Assembly (NCBI GenBank): GCA_902591695.1
Contig: CACJBQ010000005.1
Coordinates: forward strand, 1 to 46,622
Direction of reading: 5' to 3'
Source: an uncultured Pelagibacteraceae bacterium
Lineage (GTDB): Bacteria > Pseudomonadota > Alphaproteobacteria > Pelagibacterales > Pelagibacteraceae
DNA length: 46,622 nt
Shown here: in pieces, positions 16,980 through 25,115 of the stretch
How positions within the stretch are numbered: position 1 is the stretch's first letter
Layout: every line of letters begins with the position of its first letter
Notes under the pieces: model-generated
The model's database searches: none
The model's input: the letters and a program-made list of their open reading frames with translations, nothing else
Told to the model about the DNA's origin: nothing
Made by a program: the position numbers and the translations under genes

Positions 16980-17944
16980 ATAAAAACTATATACCGACAA
17001 TCAATATATCTTCACTGATTAAAAATAATTTTGAAACTCAAAATGCATTTAATACAATTAAAGAAATTGAAAAAGCTTGTATCAATATAGGTTTTTTTCA
17101 AATTACTGGTCATGGGATTAATCTAAAAGAAATTAAAAAAACTTGTGAAGTTGGAAATAAATTTTTTAATTTACCAGACAGCAAGAAAAGAAAATTATCA
17201 CCTAAAAAATGGAATAACAAAAATAAAAATTTATACAGAGGATATTTTCCTAATGATGTAAATGGAAAAGAAGGTTTGGATATAGGTGATTTAAAAGTAA
17301 CTAAAAAATATTCTTCAAATCTAAATAATCAATATATAGAATTTCTTAATCTAGATGAGTGTTTTAATAAAAGTTCAATTAATATTTTAAACAAATATTT
17401 TGATAATATTTATAGATTGAGTGAAACTTTATTTAAAAGTGTAATAAAACTTAATAAAAAAAATCCCGATATTTCTAGTGCAGCTTTTTCAAGATTAAAA
17501 ACATTAAGCACATTAAGATTTAATTATTATCCAAATCAAACAAAACCAGTAGAAATATCAAAACAAGACGGGGTTGCGCTTGGATGTGAAACTCATGTTG
17601 ATAGTGGAATATTTACAGTTCTCTATCAAGATAGAAAAGGTGGATTACAAGTACAAAATAGAAAAAACAAAAAATGGTATGATGTACCATTTAATAAAAA
17701 GGCTTTAGTGGTAAATACTGGAAGAGCTTTAGAATATTTAAGTAAAGGCAAATTTAAAGCAACTAATCATAGGGTTTTGTGGAATAAAAGTAAGAGGCTC
17801 TCTGTTCCTTTTTTCTTTGAACCTTCCTATGATTTCAAAATGAACCAATCATTTTTAAATAATAGTAAATCTAAAAATAATGGTGAAATTTATGAGAAAT
17901 TTCTCAACAAATCTTTAAAGAAATTTATTGAATATCAGCGTTAG
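16976..17944 (+). CDS. 2OG-Fe(II) oxygenase, isopenicillin-N-synthase-like
   Basis: Protein of 322 residues with a DIOX_N domain (IPTINISSLI, ACINIGFFQITGHGI at 34-48) followed by the 2OG-Fe(II) core. Iron ligands are His207 and Asp209 in CETHVDSGIFT and His265 in ATNHRVL; the 2OG-binding RxS is Arg274-Ser276 in KRLSVPFFFEP. It is coupled by ATGA to the EamA gene upstream. Family members hydroxylate or desaturate many small molecules, so no substrate is assigned. The protein is rich in Lys and Asn, as expected from the base composition. Confidence 0.85.
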   Translation: MNKNYIPTINISSLIKNNFETQNAFNTIKEIEKACINIGFFQITGHGINLKEIKKTCEVGNKFFNLPDSKKRKLSPKKWNNKNKNLYRGYFPNDVNGKEGLDIGDLKVTKKYSSNLNNQYIEFLNLDECFNKSSINILNKYFDNIYRLSETLFKSVIKLNKKNPDISSAAFSRLKTLSTLRFNYYPNQTKPVEISKQDGVALGCETHVDSGIFTVLYQDRKGGLQVQNRKNKKWYDVPFNKKALVVNTGRALEYLSKGKFKATNHRVLWNKSKRLSVPFFFEPSYDFKMNQSFLNNSKSKNNGEIYEKFLNKSLKKFIEYQR

Positions 17945-17956
17945 TAATTATAAAGT

Positions 17957-17978
17957 TTATGTATAAAGCGATACATAA
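17957..17978. promoter_or_regulatory. Inverted repeat, candidate operator upstream of the monooxygenase operon
   Basis: A perfect 8-bp inverted repeat, TTATGTAT (17957-17964) and ATACATAA (17971-17978), spaced by 6 bases. It lies in the 105-base leader of the luciferase-like monooxygenase gene, about 70 bases before its start. The spacing suits a dimeric repressor such as a GntR or LacI type. There is too little sequence after the repeat for a typical terminator, and no T run follows. A TAAAAT at 17987-17992 could be the -10. Confidence 0.45.
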
Positions 17979-18049
17979 CTCGTCGTTAAAATCAAAGATT
18001 TACGAAAGTGGGATCGGTCGTCTTTAAATTAACTTTTAAAGGAGGCTTT

Positions 18050-19219
18050 ATGAAATTTGGTTATTTTTGTAATACCACAAACTGGACACACAAACCTTTT
18101 CACCAATTATTAGATGAAACTAAAGAAATCACAGAGTACTGTGATCAAAACAAATGGAATTCAATTTGGTTTACAGAACATCACTTCAATCACGAGGGAA
18201 TGGAGTCTTGTACAAATCCATTAATGATGGGAGCAGATGCAGCTGCAAGAACAAAAAATATTAGAATAGGCCAAGCTGCAAACGTTATTACTTTTCATAA
18301 TCCAATAAGATTAGCTGAAGATATAGCTACATTAGACCAGCTTTCTAAAGGAAGAGTTGAAGTGGGTGTAGCAAGAGGAATATATGGTAGGGAAGCAATT
18401 AACCTAAATAAAGAAGCTGACTTAAAAGATCAGGCTAAAAATTTTAGATTATTTGCTGAGACTTTAGAAGTCTTGAAGAAGGCGTGGAGTGAAAAATTTT
18501 TCAGTCATCAGGGAGAATTTTATACTTATCCATCACCAAATTATGTTTGGCAGCATGATATGAGTCCTCCTAGTGAAGAATTTATGAATATGGAAGACAG
18601 TACTATGAAAAAAATTAGTGTTGTTCCACAGCCATACCAACAGCCACACCCTCCAATTCATCAAGTTGTTGATGGAATTAGATCAATTGAGTGGGCTGCT
18701 GAAAATAATATTAATGTTATCATGTGGATACCAACCGTAAAAGCTTTGAAACCAAAGTTCGAAGCTTATAAAAATAAAAGATCAGAAGTAACAAAGAAAA
18801 ATATACCTCTTGGCGAAGGGGTATCTCTTGTAAGAGATATGTTTGTAGCAGATACTATGGAAGAAGCAAAAGAGAAAGCTGGTGAACATATGGTAAATTA
18901 TATGAGATGGGTTTGTCATTGGAGAGGTTTGGGAAATCATATGGATCCTGGTGAAGAACTACCTGAAACAAAAGGTAAATTGGATTTGTTAAATTATGAA
19001 TTTTTACATAAAAGAAACATGTTATTTGGAACACCAGAATATGTGATTGATAAAATTCATGAATTAAAATCTGAACTCAATTTACAAAATTTGCAAGTTT
19101 GGTCTAATTTTCCAGGTGTGAAACATAAAGATTGTATGAAAAGCATAAAACTTTTCACAGAAAAAGTTATGCCTCACTTCCAAGATGATTTTGATACTGA
19201 AGTAAAAAAAGTTTCGTGA
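18050..19219 (+). CDS. Luciferase-like flavin-dependent monooxygenase (LLM class)
   Basis: TIM-barrel flavin monooxygenase of 389 residues, related to bacterial luciferase and RutA. The first strand is MKFGYF; residues EHH (43-45, in WFTEHHFNHEG) are the conserved active-site/flavin pocket; GRVEVGVARGIYGRE at 101-115 is the phosphate-binding region. I chose the ATG at 18050 because AAAGGAGG sits at 18037-18044, just upstream; an in-frame GTG at 18008 has no such site and would add residues without homology value. It is the head gene of a five-gene plus-strand cassette and shares a GTGA overlap with the ThDP enzyme. Reduced flavin must come from a reductase elsewhere. The substrate is unknown. 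Confidence 0.88.
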   Translation: MKFGYFCNTTNWTHKPFHQLLDETKEITEYCDQNKWNSIWFTEHHFNHEGMESCTNPLMMGADAAARTKNIRIGQAANVITFHNPIRLAEDIATLDQLSKGRVEVGVARGIYGREAINLNKEADLKDQAKNFRLFAETLEVLKKAWSEKFFSHQGEFYTYPSPNYVWQHDMSPPSEEFMNMEDSTMKKISVVPQPYQQPHPPIHQVVDGIRSIEWAAENNINVIMWIPTVKALKPKFEAYKNKRSEVTKKNIPLGEGVSLVRDMFVADTMEEAKEKAGEHMVNYMRWVCHWRGLGNHMDPGEELPETKGKLDLLNYEFLHKRNMLFGTPEYVIDKIHELKSELNLQNLQVWSNFPGVKHKDCMKSIKLFTEKVMPHFQDDFDTEVKKVS

Positions 19220-20919
19220 ATAAAAAACGAAAAAGAATTAGCGGCGGACAAGCTGCTATTCAGTCATTAAAAAAAGAAAGAGTAAAACATGTTTTTGGAC
19301 TTATTGGTTCAGCAACAATGGAAATTTTTGATGCCCTCTATCATGAAAAAAATATAAAATTTATTGGTGTCAGAGATGAAAGAACTGGCACACATATGGC
19401 TGATGGTTATGCAAGAGCCTCAAATAAACCGGGAGTAATCATTGCAGGCCAAAACGGACCTGGCGCTACTAATTTAGTTACAGGTGTTGCTCAAGCAAAA
19501 GCAGCCTTTTCTCCAGTTGTTGCAATTGCAGGCTCGTATTCAACTAAAGATAAAATGGAAGATGCATTTCAAGGTTTAGATCAACAGTCTTTGTTTGCAC
19601 CTATTACAAAGAAAACTTGGACTATAAAAAATTCAAAAATAATTCCAAAAATTATGAGTGATGCTTTTAGTCTAGCAATGAAACCTAGAAAAGGACCTGT
19701 TTGTGTAAATTTACCGAGAAATATATTAGCAGCTTCAAACAATTATAATATCAATACAAAAAAACCATCGTTCACAAATGAGAGCAAACAAAAAGGAAAT
19801 AAGGAAAATATCAAAAAAGCTGCAAAATTAATCGGATCTTCAAAATGTTCGGTAATTATTGTTGGAGCAGGAATTAAGTATAATTCTAAATACAAAGAGG
19901 TAATAAAGTTAGCTGAACTATGCAACTTACCTATTGTTACAGCAGCAGGTCATGGAGATGCAATTCCTTTTGGTCATAAATTAAATGCGGGACAAATGGG
20001 TCCTAGAGGAAATCCTGTTGCATCAAGATTAGTTAAAAATGCAGATGTCATTTTAGCAATTGGAACGCGTTTAGGATTTAATTCAACTTTTTACTCCTAT
20101 GAAAATATAAATAAAGAAGCAAAAATAATTCAAATTGAACTGGAAAAAACAATGCTTGGAAAATATTTTCCTGTAAAAGTAAAGATACACGCAGATGCTG
20201 CGACTGCAACTAAACAACTTTACGAAGAGATTAAAAAAGAGAAAATTAAATTAAATGTTAAAGATTGGACTAACTCTTATTTACAAGAGAGAAAAGAATA
20301 TTTGACAAATAGAAATAAAGAAAATTTGGGTTCAAATTTTCCTATACAACCAAAAGGACTATTCAAACAATTAAGACAAGTGCTACCAAGAAACACAGCA
20401 ATTACTTTAGATGCTGGAACGTTATGTTTGCAGGCTACAGATGCTTTAGAATATTATGATCCTCCTTCATTATTTACTCCATTGGATTTTGGTTTAGTCG
20501 GTTTTTCTTTTGCATGTGGTCTTGGTGTCAAGGTTGCAAAACCAAAAAAAACAGTTGTTAGTCTTATGGGTGATGGTGGTTTTGGCATGACAATATCTGA
20601 ATTAAGTACTGCTGTTGAATATGGAATTAATACAACAACAATTGTGATGAACAATCAAAGTTGGGGTGCAGAAAAAGCTTATCAAAAAGATTTTTTTGGG
20701 AAAAGATATTTAGGTGCAGATATTACCAGTCCATCCTTTGATAAAGTTGCGAAACTTTATGGTGCAAAAGGTTTTAAAGTTAAAAAAATTTCTGAGATTA
20801 ATGAAGCTGTAAGAGCAGCAATTAAATCGAATAAGCCATCTGTGATAGATGTTGATGTAGATCCAAAAGCATTATACAGTTTTAGAAGAGATAGTTTCAA
20901 ACATAAAATAAAAAAATGA
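19216..20919 (+). CDS. Thiamine-diphosphate enzyme, acetolactate-synthase-like
   Basis: ThDP-dependent enzyme of 567 residues with the three domains of the acetolactate synthase/2-oxoacid decarboxylase group. The catalytic Glu55 is in VRDERTGTHMADGYAR, the middle domain has VIIVGAGIKY, and the ThDP/Mg motif GDGGFGM runs to the MNNQSWG asparagine at about residues 452-481. Biosynthetic acetolactate synthase is unlikely because there is no regulatory subunit gene and the context is catabolic. Decarboxylation or carboligation of a 2-oxoacid made by the neighbouring enzymes is the simplest proposal; the aldehyde dehydrogenase downstream could take an aldehyde product. It starts with GTG inside the previous stop and overlaps the next gene by ATGA. 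Confidence 0.85.
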   Translation: MNKKRKRISGGQAAIQSLKKERVKHVFGLIGSATMEIFDALYHEKNIKFIGVRDERTGTHMADGYARASNKPGVIIAGQNGPGATNLVTGVAQAKAAFSPVVAIAGSYSTKDKMEDAFQGLDQQSLFAPITKKTWTIKNSKIIPKIMSDAFSLAMKPRKGPVCVNLPRNILAASNNYNINTKKPSFTNESKQKGNKENIKKAAKLIGSSKCSVIIVGAGIKYNSKYKEVIKLAELCNLPIVTAAGHGDAIPFGHKLNAGQMGPRGNPVASRLVKNADVILAIGTRLGFNSTFYSYENINKEAKIIQIELEKTMLGKYFPVKVKIHADAATATKQLYEEIKKEKIKLNVKDWTNSYLQERKEYLTNRNKENLGSNFPIQPKGLFKQLRQVLPRNTAITLDAGTLCLQATDALEYYDPPSLFTPLDFGLVGFSFACGLGVKVAKPKKTVVSLMGDGGFGMTISELSTAVEYGINTTTIVMNNQSWGAEKAYQKDFFGKRYLGADITSPSFDKVAKLYGAKGFKVKKISEINEAVRAAIKSNKPSVIDVDVDPKALYSFRRDSFKHKIKK

Positions 20920-21503
20920 AATTAGAATTAAGAAAATTTACAAAATTTGTAGACAAGACTTTTATTGAAGGTGGTAAAGAAGCGAAAGAACCAGTTTTAA
21001 TGGTATCAGTAGCAGCAGTGTTTAAAAATCCATGGCATGGTCAGGGTTTTGTTGAAGATCTCAGACCAACTATTTTAGATCTTGCACCAAAGCTAGGCGA
21101 TTTACTTGTTCCAGAATTGATAAAAGAAATAGGATCACCTGAAAAAATATTGGCATATGGTAAGGCAGGTGTAGTTGGATTGAACGGTGAAATAGAGCAT
21201 GCTTCAGCTTTTATTCATACTTTAAGGTTTGGTAATAAATTTAGAGATGCTGTTGGTGGAACTTCCTATTTAAGTTTTACAAATACAAGGGGACCTGCTG
21301 GATCAAAGATTGCGATTCCTATGATGCATAAAACAGATTCTGGATTGAGACCATATTACCTAACTCATGAATTTACTATTCATGATGCACCCTTCGATGA
21401 TGAGGTGGTTATTGCAATTGGTGGGGCATCAAGTGGTAGAGCACATGCAAGAACTGGTGACAGATATCAAGACATGAAAGAAATGGGTATTGAGCCAAAA
21501 TAA
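20916..21503 (+). CDS. Amino-acid synthesis family protein (PF06684/DUF1185)
   Basis: Protein of 195 residues recognised by its family pattern: MVSVAAVFKNPWHGQGFVEDL (residues 28-48), YGKAGVVGLNGEIEHASAFIHT, SYLSFTNTRGPAGS and the C-terminal GGASSGRAHARTGDR. The family has a variant chorismate-mutase-like fold and an unproven link to amino-acid metabolism; no reaction is known. It starts within the stop codon of the ThDP enzyme (ATGA) and is followed by an alpha/beta hydrolase 6 bases on, so it is certainly part of the cassette. Its presence beside a flavin monooxygenase is one reason to regard this operon as an uncharacterised pathway. Confidence 0.85.
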   Translation: MKLELRKFTKFVDKTFIEGGKEAKEPVLMVSVAAVFKNPWHGQGFVEDLRPTILDLAPKLGDLLVPELIKEIGSPEKILAYGKAGVVGLNGEIEHASAFIHTLRFGNKFRDAVGGTSYLSFTNTRGPAGSKIAIPMMHKTDSGLRPYYLTHEFTIHDAPFDDEVVIAIGGASSGRAHARTGDRYQDMKEMGIEPK

Positions 21504-21509
21504 TTCTTG

Positions 21510-22292
21510 ATGACGACAGGAACTACTGCCTCAGGAACTTATTACTTATTCAATAAAAAGGATCAAGATGTGCCAATAGTATTTGTGCATGGTGTAGGTC
21601 TTACTCACGAAATATGGCAGCCTCAGCTTGAATTTTTTAATTATCATTCAACTATTGCCTACGACATTTTAGGTCATGGAAAATCTTCATTAGAAAAAAA
21701 GGAAATAAGTTTTGATGATTTTTCTGATCAACTAATTGAGTTAATGGACCATCTTAATATAAAAAAAATACATCTCGTAGGTTTTTCTATAGGGTCTTTA
21801 ATTGCACGAAATTTTGCGACGAAACATAATGAACGTTTACAGACATTAACTCTTTTGTGTTCTATTTATAAAAGAACTGAGGAACAACAAAAAATTGTTA
21901 ATCAAAGGTTTGAACAAGCAAAACAAGAATTAAAACTCTCAAAACAAGCCCTGAAAAGATGGTTTACTGATAAATATCTAGAAAATAATCCAGAAATATA
22001 TGAAAAAATAAGTTCAATTTTGTCTGCTAATAATATGAATAATTTTTTAAAGGTTTACGAGCTATTCGTTAATCATAAAAATGATGAAGATTTTAATAAA
22101 ATTAAAGCAAGCACACTGGTTATGACAGGTGAATACGACATCGGCTCAACTGTAAAAATGTCTCAAGAATTGAATAGTTTGATCTCTAAAAGTCAATTAA
22201 AGATCATTAAAGATGGAAAACATCTTTGTGGTATTGAGTGTGCTGATGATGTAAATTTAATAATCAAAAATTTTATTGGATCAGATGAGTAA
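21510..22292 (+). CDS. Alpha/beta-fold hydrolase
   Basis: Hydrolase of 260 residues with a complete triad: nucleophile Ser93 in GFSIGS, Asp210 in GEYDIGS and His238 in GKHLCG. The oxyanion turn HGVGLTHEIWQPQ is at 27-39. It resembles enol-lactonases (PcaD) and RutD-type hydrolases, so it may cleave an ester, lactone or carbamate made by the monooxygenase. I prefer the ATG at 21510 to the TTG one codon earlier. The end overlaps the aldehyde dehydrogenase start by 8 bases. Confidence 0.85.
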   Translation: MTTGTTASGTYYLFNKKDQDVPIVFVHGVGLTHEIWQPQLEFFNYHSTIAYDILGHGKSSLEKKEISFDDFSDQLIELMDHLNIKKIHLVGFSIGSLIARNFATKHNERLQTLTLLCSIYKRTEEQQKIVNQRFEQAKQELKLSKQALKRWFTDKYLENNPEIYEKISSILSANNMNNFLKVYELFVNHKNDEDFNKIKASTLVMTGEYDIGSTVKMSQELNSLISKSQLKIIKDGKHLCGIECADDVNLIIKNFIGSDE

Positions 22293-23766
22293 ACTAAAGC
22301 AATATAAAATGTTTATTAATGGTGAGTGGGTAGACTCTGAAAGTAAAAAAACATTTGAAACTTTAAATCCAGAACATAATGAGCCATGGGCAGTTGTTCC
22401 AGAAGCAAGTGCTAAAGATGTTGATAATGCAGTTAAAGCTGCTCAAAAAGCATTCGAGGGTGAATGGCCAAAGCTACTTCCTAGAGAAAGAGCTAAATAT
22501 TTAAGAGCTATTGGAAATCAATTGAGAGAGAATGCAGAAATGCTAGGAGAAATAGAAACAATTGATACTGGAAAACTTTACAGAGAAACAAAAAAGCAAG
22601 CAGTTTATATAGCAGAATATTACGACTATTATGCTGGTTTGGCAGATAAAGTTGAAGGAACAGTTTTGCCAATAGATAAACCAAATGTTCAAGCAATAAC
22701 AACTAGAATACCTATAGGTGTTATAGCTGCAATAATTCCTTGGAATTCTCAAATGTTTTTAACTGCTACTAAAGTAGCACCAGCGCTTGCAATGGGTAAC
22801 ACAGTTGTAATTAAATCCTCCGAACTTGCCCCTGCTGTTTTGTTTGAATTTGCAAAGTTAGTTGAAAAAACTGGTATCCCAAAAGGTGTGGTGAATGTAA
22901 TTACAGGATTTGGAGATCCCTGTGGTAAAAGTTTAACTGCTCACAATCTAGTTGAAAAAGTTGCATTTACTGGAGGTCCTGAAACAGCGAGACATATAAT
23001 TAGAAATTCTGCAGAAAATTTATCTGAAGTAAGTTTAGAATTAGGAGGAAAAAGTCCAGTTGCTGTCTTTGATGATGCAGAACAAGAAAATGCAATAAAT
23101 GGAATTACTGCTGGTATATTCGGTGCAAGTGGACAAAGTTGTATAGCAGGTTCAAGACTTTATTTGCAAAAAGGAATTTATGATGAATTTTTAGACAAGC
23201 TTTCAAAACGTGCATCTAAAATAAAAATAGGGGCACCAATGGATCCAGAAACAGAAATGGGTCCTTTAAGTAATTTTAAACAATTAGAAGTAATAGAAAA
23301 AAATATTAAAGAGACAATTGATCAAGGTGGAAAAATTAAGTGTGGAGGTGAAAGACATTCTTTTTCAAATAAAGGATATTACTTTCCTCCAACAATTATA
23401 GAATGTGATAATCACAACCTACCTGTAGCAGAAAATGAATTATTTGGACCTGTATTATCAGTCATGAAATTTGATACAGAGGAAGAAGTCATTTCAAAAA
23501 TGAACGATAATCAGTATGGATTATCCTCTGGGGTTTATACAAGCAATTTATCTAGAGGCATGAGAGTTTCAAAAGCAATTAGGGCAGGAATAACCTTTGT
23601 AAATACTTATAGATTAATTTCACCCTCTGCACCTTTTGGAGGTATCAAAGATAGTGGGTATGGAAAAGAAGCAGGAATTGACTCAATTAAAGACTATACA
23701 AGAGTAAAAACAACATGGTTCTATACATCTGACGAACCTTCTCTAGACCCTTTTTCAATAAGATAA
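22285..23766 (+). CDS. NAD(P)-dependent aldehyde dehydrogenase
   Basis: Aldehyde dehydrogenase of 493 residues with MFINGEWVDS at the start, IIPWNSQMFLTATKVAPA for cofactor binding, general base Glu252 in LELGGKSP and nucleophile Cys286 in ASGQSCIAGS. I start it at the ATG at 22285, which overlaps the hydrolase stop; a TTG three codons upstream is less likely. It ends the five-gene catabolic cassette and would oxidise the aldehyde produced by it. Family resemblance is to betaine-aldehyde/hydroxymuconate-semialdehyde-type dehydrogenases, without enough detail for a substrate. Confidence 0.9.
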   Translation: MSKLKQYKMFINGEWVDSESKKTFETLNPEHNEPWAVVPEASAKDVDNAVKAAQKAFEGEWPKLLPRERAKYLRAIGNQLRENAEMLGEIETIDTGKLYRETKKQAVYIAEYYDYYAGLADKVEGTVLPIDKPNVQAITTRIPIGVIAAIIPWNSQMFLTATKVAPALAMGNTVVIKSSELAPAVLFEFAKLVEKTGIPKGVVNVITGFGDPCGKSLTAHNLVEKVAFTGGPETARHIIRNSAENLSEVSLELGGKSPVAVFDDAEQENAINGITAGIFGASGQSCIAGSRLYLQKGIYDEFLDKLSKRASKIKIGAPMDPETEMGPLSNFKQLEVIEKNIKETIDQGGKIKCGGERHSFSNKGYYFPPTIIECDNHNLPVAENELFGPVLSVMKFDTEEEVISKMNDNQYGLSSGVYTSNLSRGMRVSKAIRAGITFVNTYRLISPSAPFGGIKDSGYGKEAGIDSIKDYTRVKTTWFYTSDEPSLDPFSIR

Positions 23767-23807
23767 TCCGTGTCAATTAATCCATCTAAAATAGGATAAT
23801 TTTGTCA

Positions 23808-23873
23808 TTGAATATTGATTGTATTCATACTTAAATTGGCTTTTATAAATTGTTAACAATAAAGAGGAAGATA
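23808..23873 (+). promoter_or_regulatory. Promoter and palindromic operator of the binding-protein gene
   Basis: The 107-base gap before the binding-protein gene holds TTGAAT (23808-23813) and TTAAAT (23831-23836) with 17-base spacing, a plausible sigma70 promoter. A perfect 12-base palindrome ATTGTTAACAAT (23849-23860) lies between it and the Shine-Dalgarno AAGAGGAAG. The palindrome would sit in the early transcribed region, where a repressor could block elongation or initiation. The promoter would let the binding protein be made at a higher level than the enzymes upstream. Confidence 0.45.
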
Positions 23874-25064
23874 ATGAGAAAACTATTTATCGCTGTATTT
23901 ATGTTTGTATCAAGTTTTGGTTCAAATGTAATGGCAGACGGACATTCGATTAAAATGGGGATCATCTTAGGATTCACTGGTCCTATTGAATCTCTAACTC
24001 CAGCTATGGCTGCATCTGCAGAGCTTGCGTTTAAAGAAGCTTCTGATTCAGGTTCACTATTAGGTGGAAAAAAAATTGAAGTTATGAGAGCAGACTCAAC
24101 TTGTGTTGACTCAGCAGCAGCAACAGCAGCAGCTGAAGGTTTAATATCAGGTGGTGTGGCTGCAATCATGGGAGCAGACTGTTCAGGTGTAACTGGTGCA
24201 ATTGCAACAAATGTTGCTGTACCAAATGGTGTAGTTATGATTTCACCTTCTGCAACTTCTCCAGGATTAACAACTCTAGATGATAAAGGGTACTTCTTTA
24301 GAACTGCTCCATCAGATGCTAGAGGTGGTCAAATTTTAGCTGACATAACTAAAGATAGAAAAGTAAAAAGTGTTGCAATCACTTATACTAACAATGACTA
24401 TGGTAAAGGTTTAGCTGATGTTTACAAAGCAGCAGTTGAAGCTCATGGTATTAAAGTTACAACTGTAACTGCTCACGAAGATGGAAAAGCAGATTACTCA
24501 TCTGAAGTAGCAACTCTTGCTTCTGCTGGTGGTGATGCTGTAGCTGTTATTGGTTATCTTGACCAAGGAGGAAAAGGAATCATTCAAGCTTCTTTAGACT
24601 CTGGTGCATTTGATAAATTTGTTTTATCAGATGGTATGATCGGTCAATCTTTAGTTGATGCTTTTGGTAAAGATTTAAGTAAATCATTTGGATCAATGCC
24701 GGGTTCTACTGGCAAAGGTGCTGGTATATTTGCTGAAGTTGCAAAAGCTGGTGGTGTAGAAGCATCTGGTCCATACACAGCTGAGTCTTACGATGCAGCT
24801 GCTTTAATCGTTCTTGCAATGCAAGCAGGTAACTCTGCTGACAGAGCATCTATTGCAAAAAATGTAATGGATGTTGCTAACGCGCCTGGAAAAAAGATTT
24901 ACCCAGGTGAACTTAAGAAAGGTTTAGATTTATTAGCAAAAGGTAAAAAGATAAATTACGAAGGTGCTACTGGAGTAACTTTTACTGATGTTGGTGAAGC
25001 TGAAGGTTCTTTCTTAGAACAAGAAGTTAAAGGCGGAAAATTCAAAACTAAAAAACAAAGATAA
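23874..25064 (+). CDS. Branched-chain-amino-acid-type periplasmic binding protein
   Basis: Secreted binding protein of 396 residues (Peripla_BP_6 type). Signal peptide at 1-22 (MRKLFIAVFMFVSS, cleavage after NVMA). The mature part starts with IKMGIILGFTGPIESLTP and has DSTCVDSAAATAAAEGLIS and YTNNDYGKGLADVYK, which match Leu/Ile/Val-binding family landmarks. The start at 23874 is fixed by AAGAGGAAG at 23860-23868; an upstream TTG at 23850 lacks support. It has its own promoter and a strong terminator. The livM-livH-livF-livG set on the opposite strand, about 1.3 kb away, lacks a binding protein, so this is its likely partner. The ligand may be the substrate of the upstream enzyme cassette. 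Confidence 0.9.
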   Translation: MRKLFIAVFMFVSSFGSNVMADGHSIKMGIILGFTGPIESLTPAMAASAELAFKEASDSGSLLGGKKIEVMRADSTCVDSAAATAAAEGLISGGVAAIMGADCSGVTGAIATNVAVPNGVVMISPSATSPGLTTLDDKGYFFRTAPSDARGGQILADITKDRKVKSVAITYTNNDYGKGLADVYKAAVEAHGIKVTTVTAHEDGKADYSSEVATLASAGGDAVAVIGYLDQGGKGIIQASLDSGAFDKFVLSDGMIGQSLVDAFGKDLSKSFGSMPGSTGKGAGIFAEVAKAGGVEASGPYTAESYDAAALIVLAMQAGNSADRASIAKNVMDVANAPGKKIYPGELKKGLDLLAKGKKINYEGATGVTFTDVGEAEGSFLEQEVKGGKFKTKKQR

Positions 25065-25080
25065 TTTTTTATCTTAATTC

Positions 25081-25115
25081 AAAAAACCCCAGTAATTTAA
25101 TTACTGGGGTTTTTT
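25081..25115. terminator. Bidirectional intrinsic terminator
   Basis: A 15-bp stem (25081-25095 with 25101-25115; core CCCCAGTAA) with a 5-base loop, A-rich on one side and followed by nine or more T on the other. It can end both the plus-strand binding-protein transcript and the long minus-strand liv/MFS transcript. The stop codon of the MFS gene (25097-25099) lies inside the hairpin. Confidence 0.92.

Noticed and set aside
18008-18049. N-terminal extension of the luciferase-like monooxygenase from a GTG
   Set aside because: The ATG at 18050 has AAAGGAGG just upstream and starts the first beta strand of the barrel; the extension adds nothing recognisable.
19216-20919. Sulfoacetaldehyde acetyltransferase (Xsc) or acetolactate synthase
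   Set aside because: The active-site region VRDERTGTH differs from the Xsc type, no phosphotransacetylase or sulfonate gene is nearby, and no acetolactate synthase small subunit follows.
24110-24135. GCAGCA-type short repeat, also seen near 26305
   Set aside because: It simply encodes alanine-rich protein segments in both places and shows no wider repeat structure.
23843-24169. 108-codon minus-strand ORF
   Set aside because: It is antisense to the signal peptide and first domain of the binding protein, and the Ala/Ser-rich text is the complement of the Ala/Thr repeats there.
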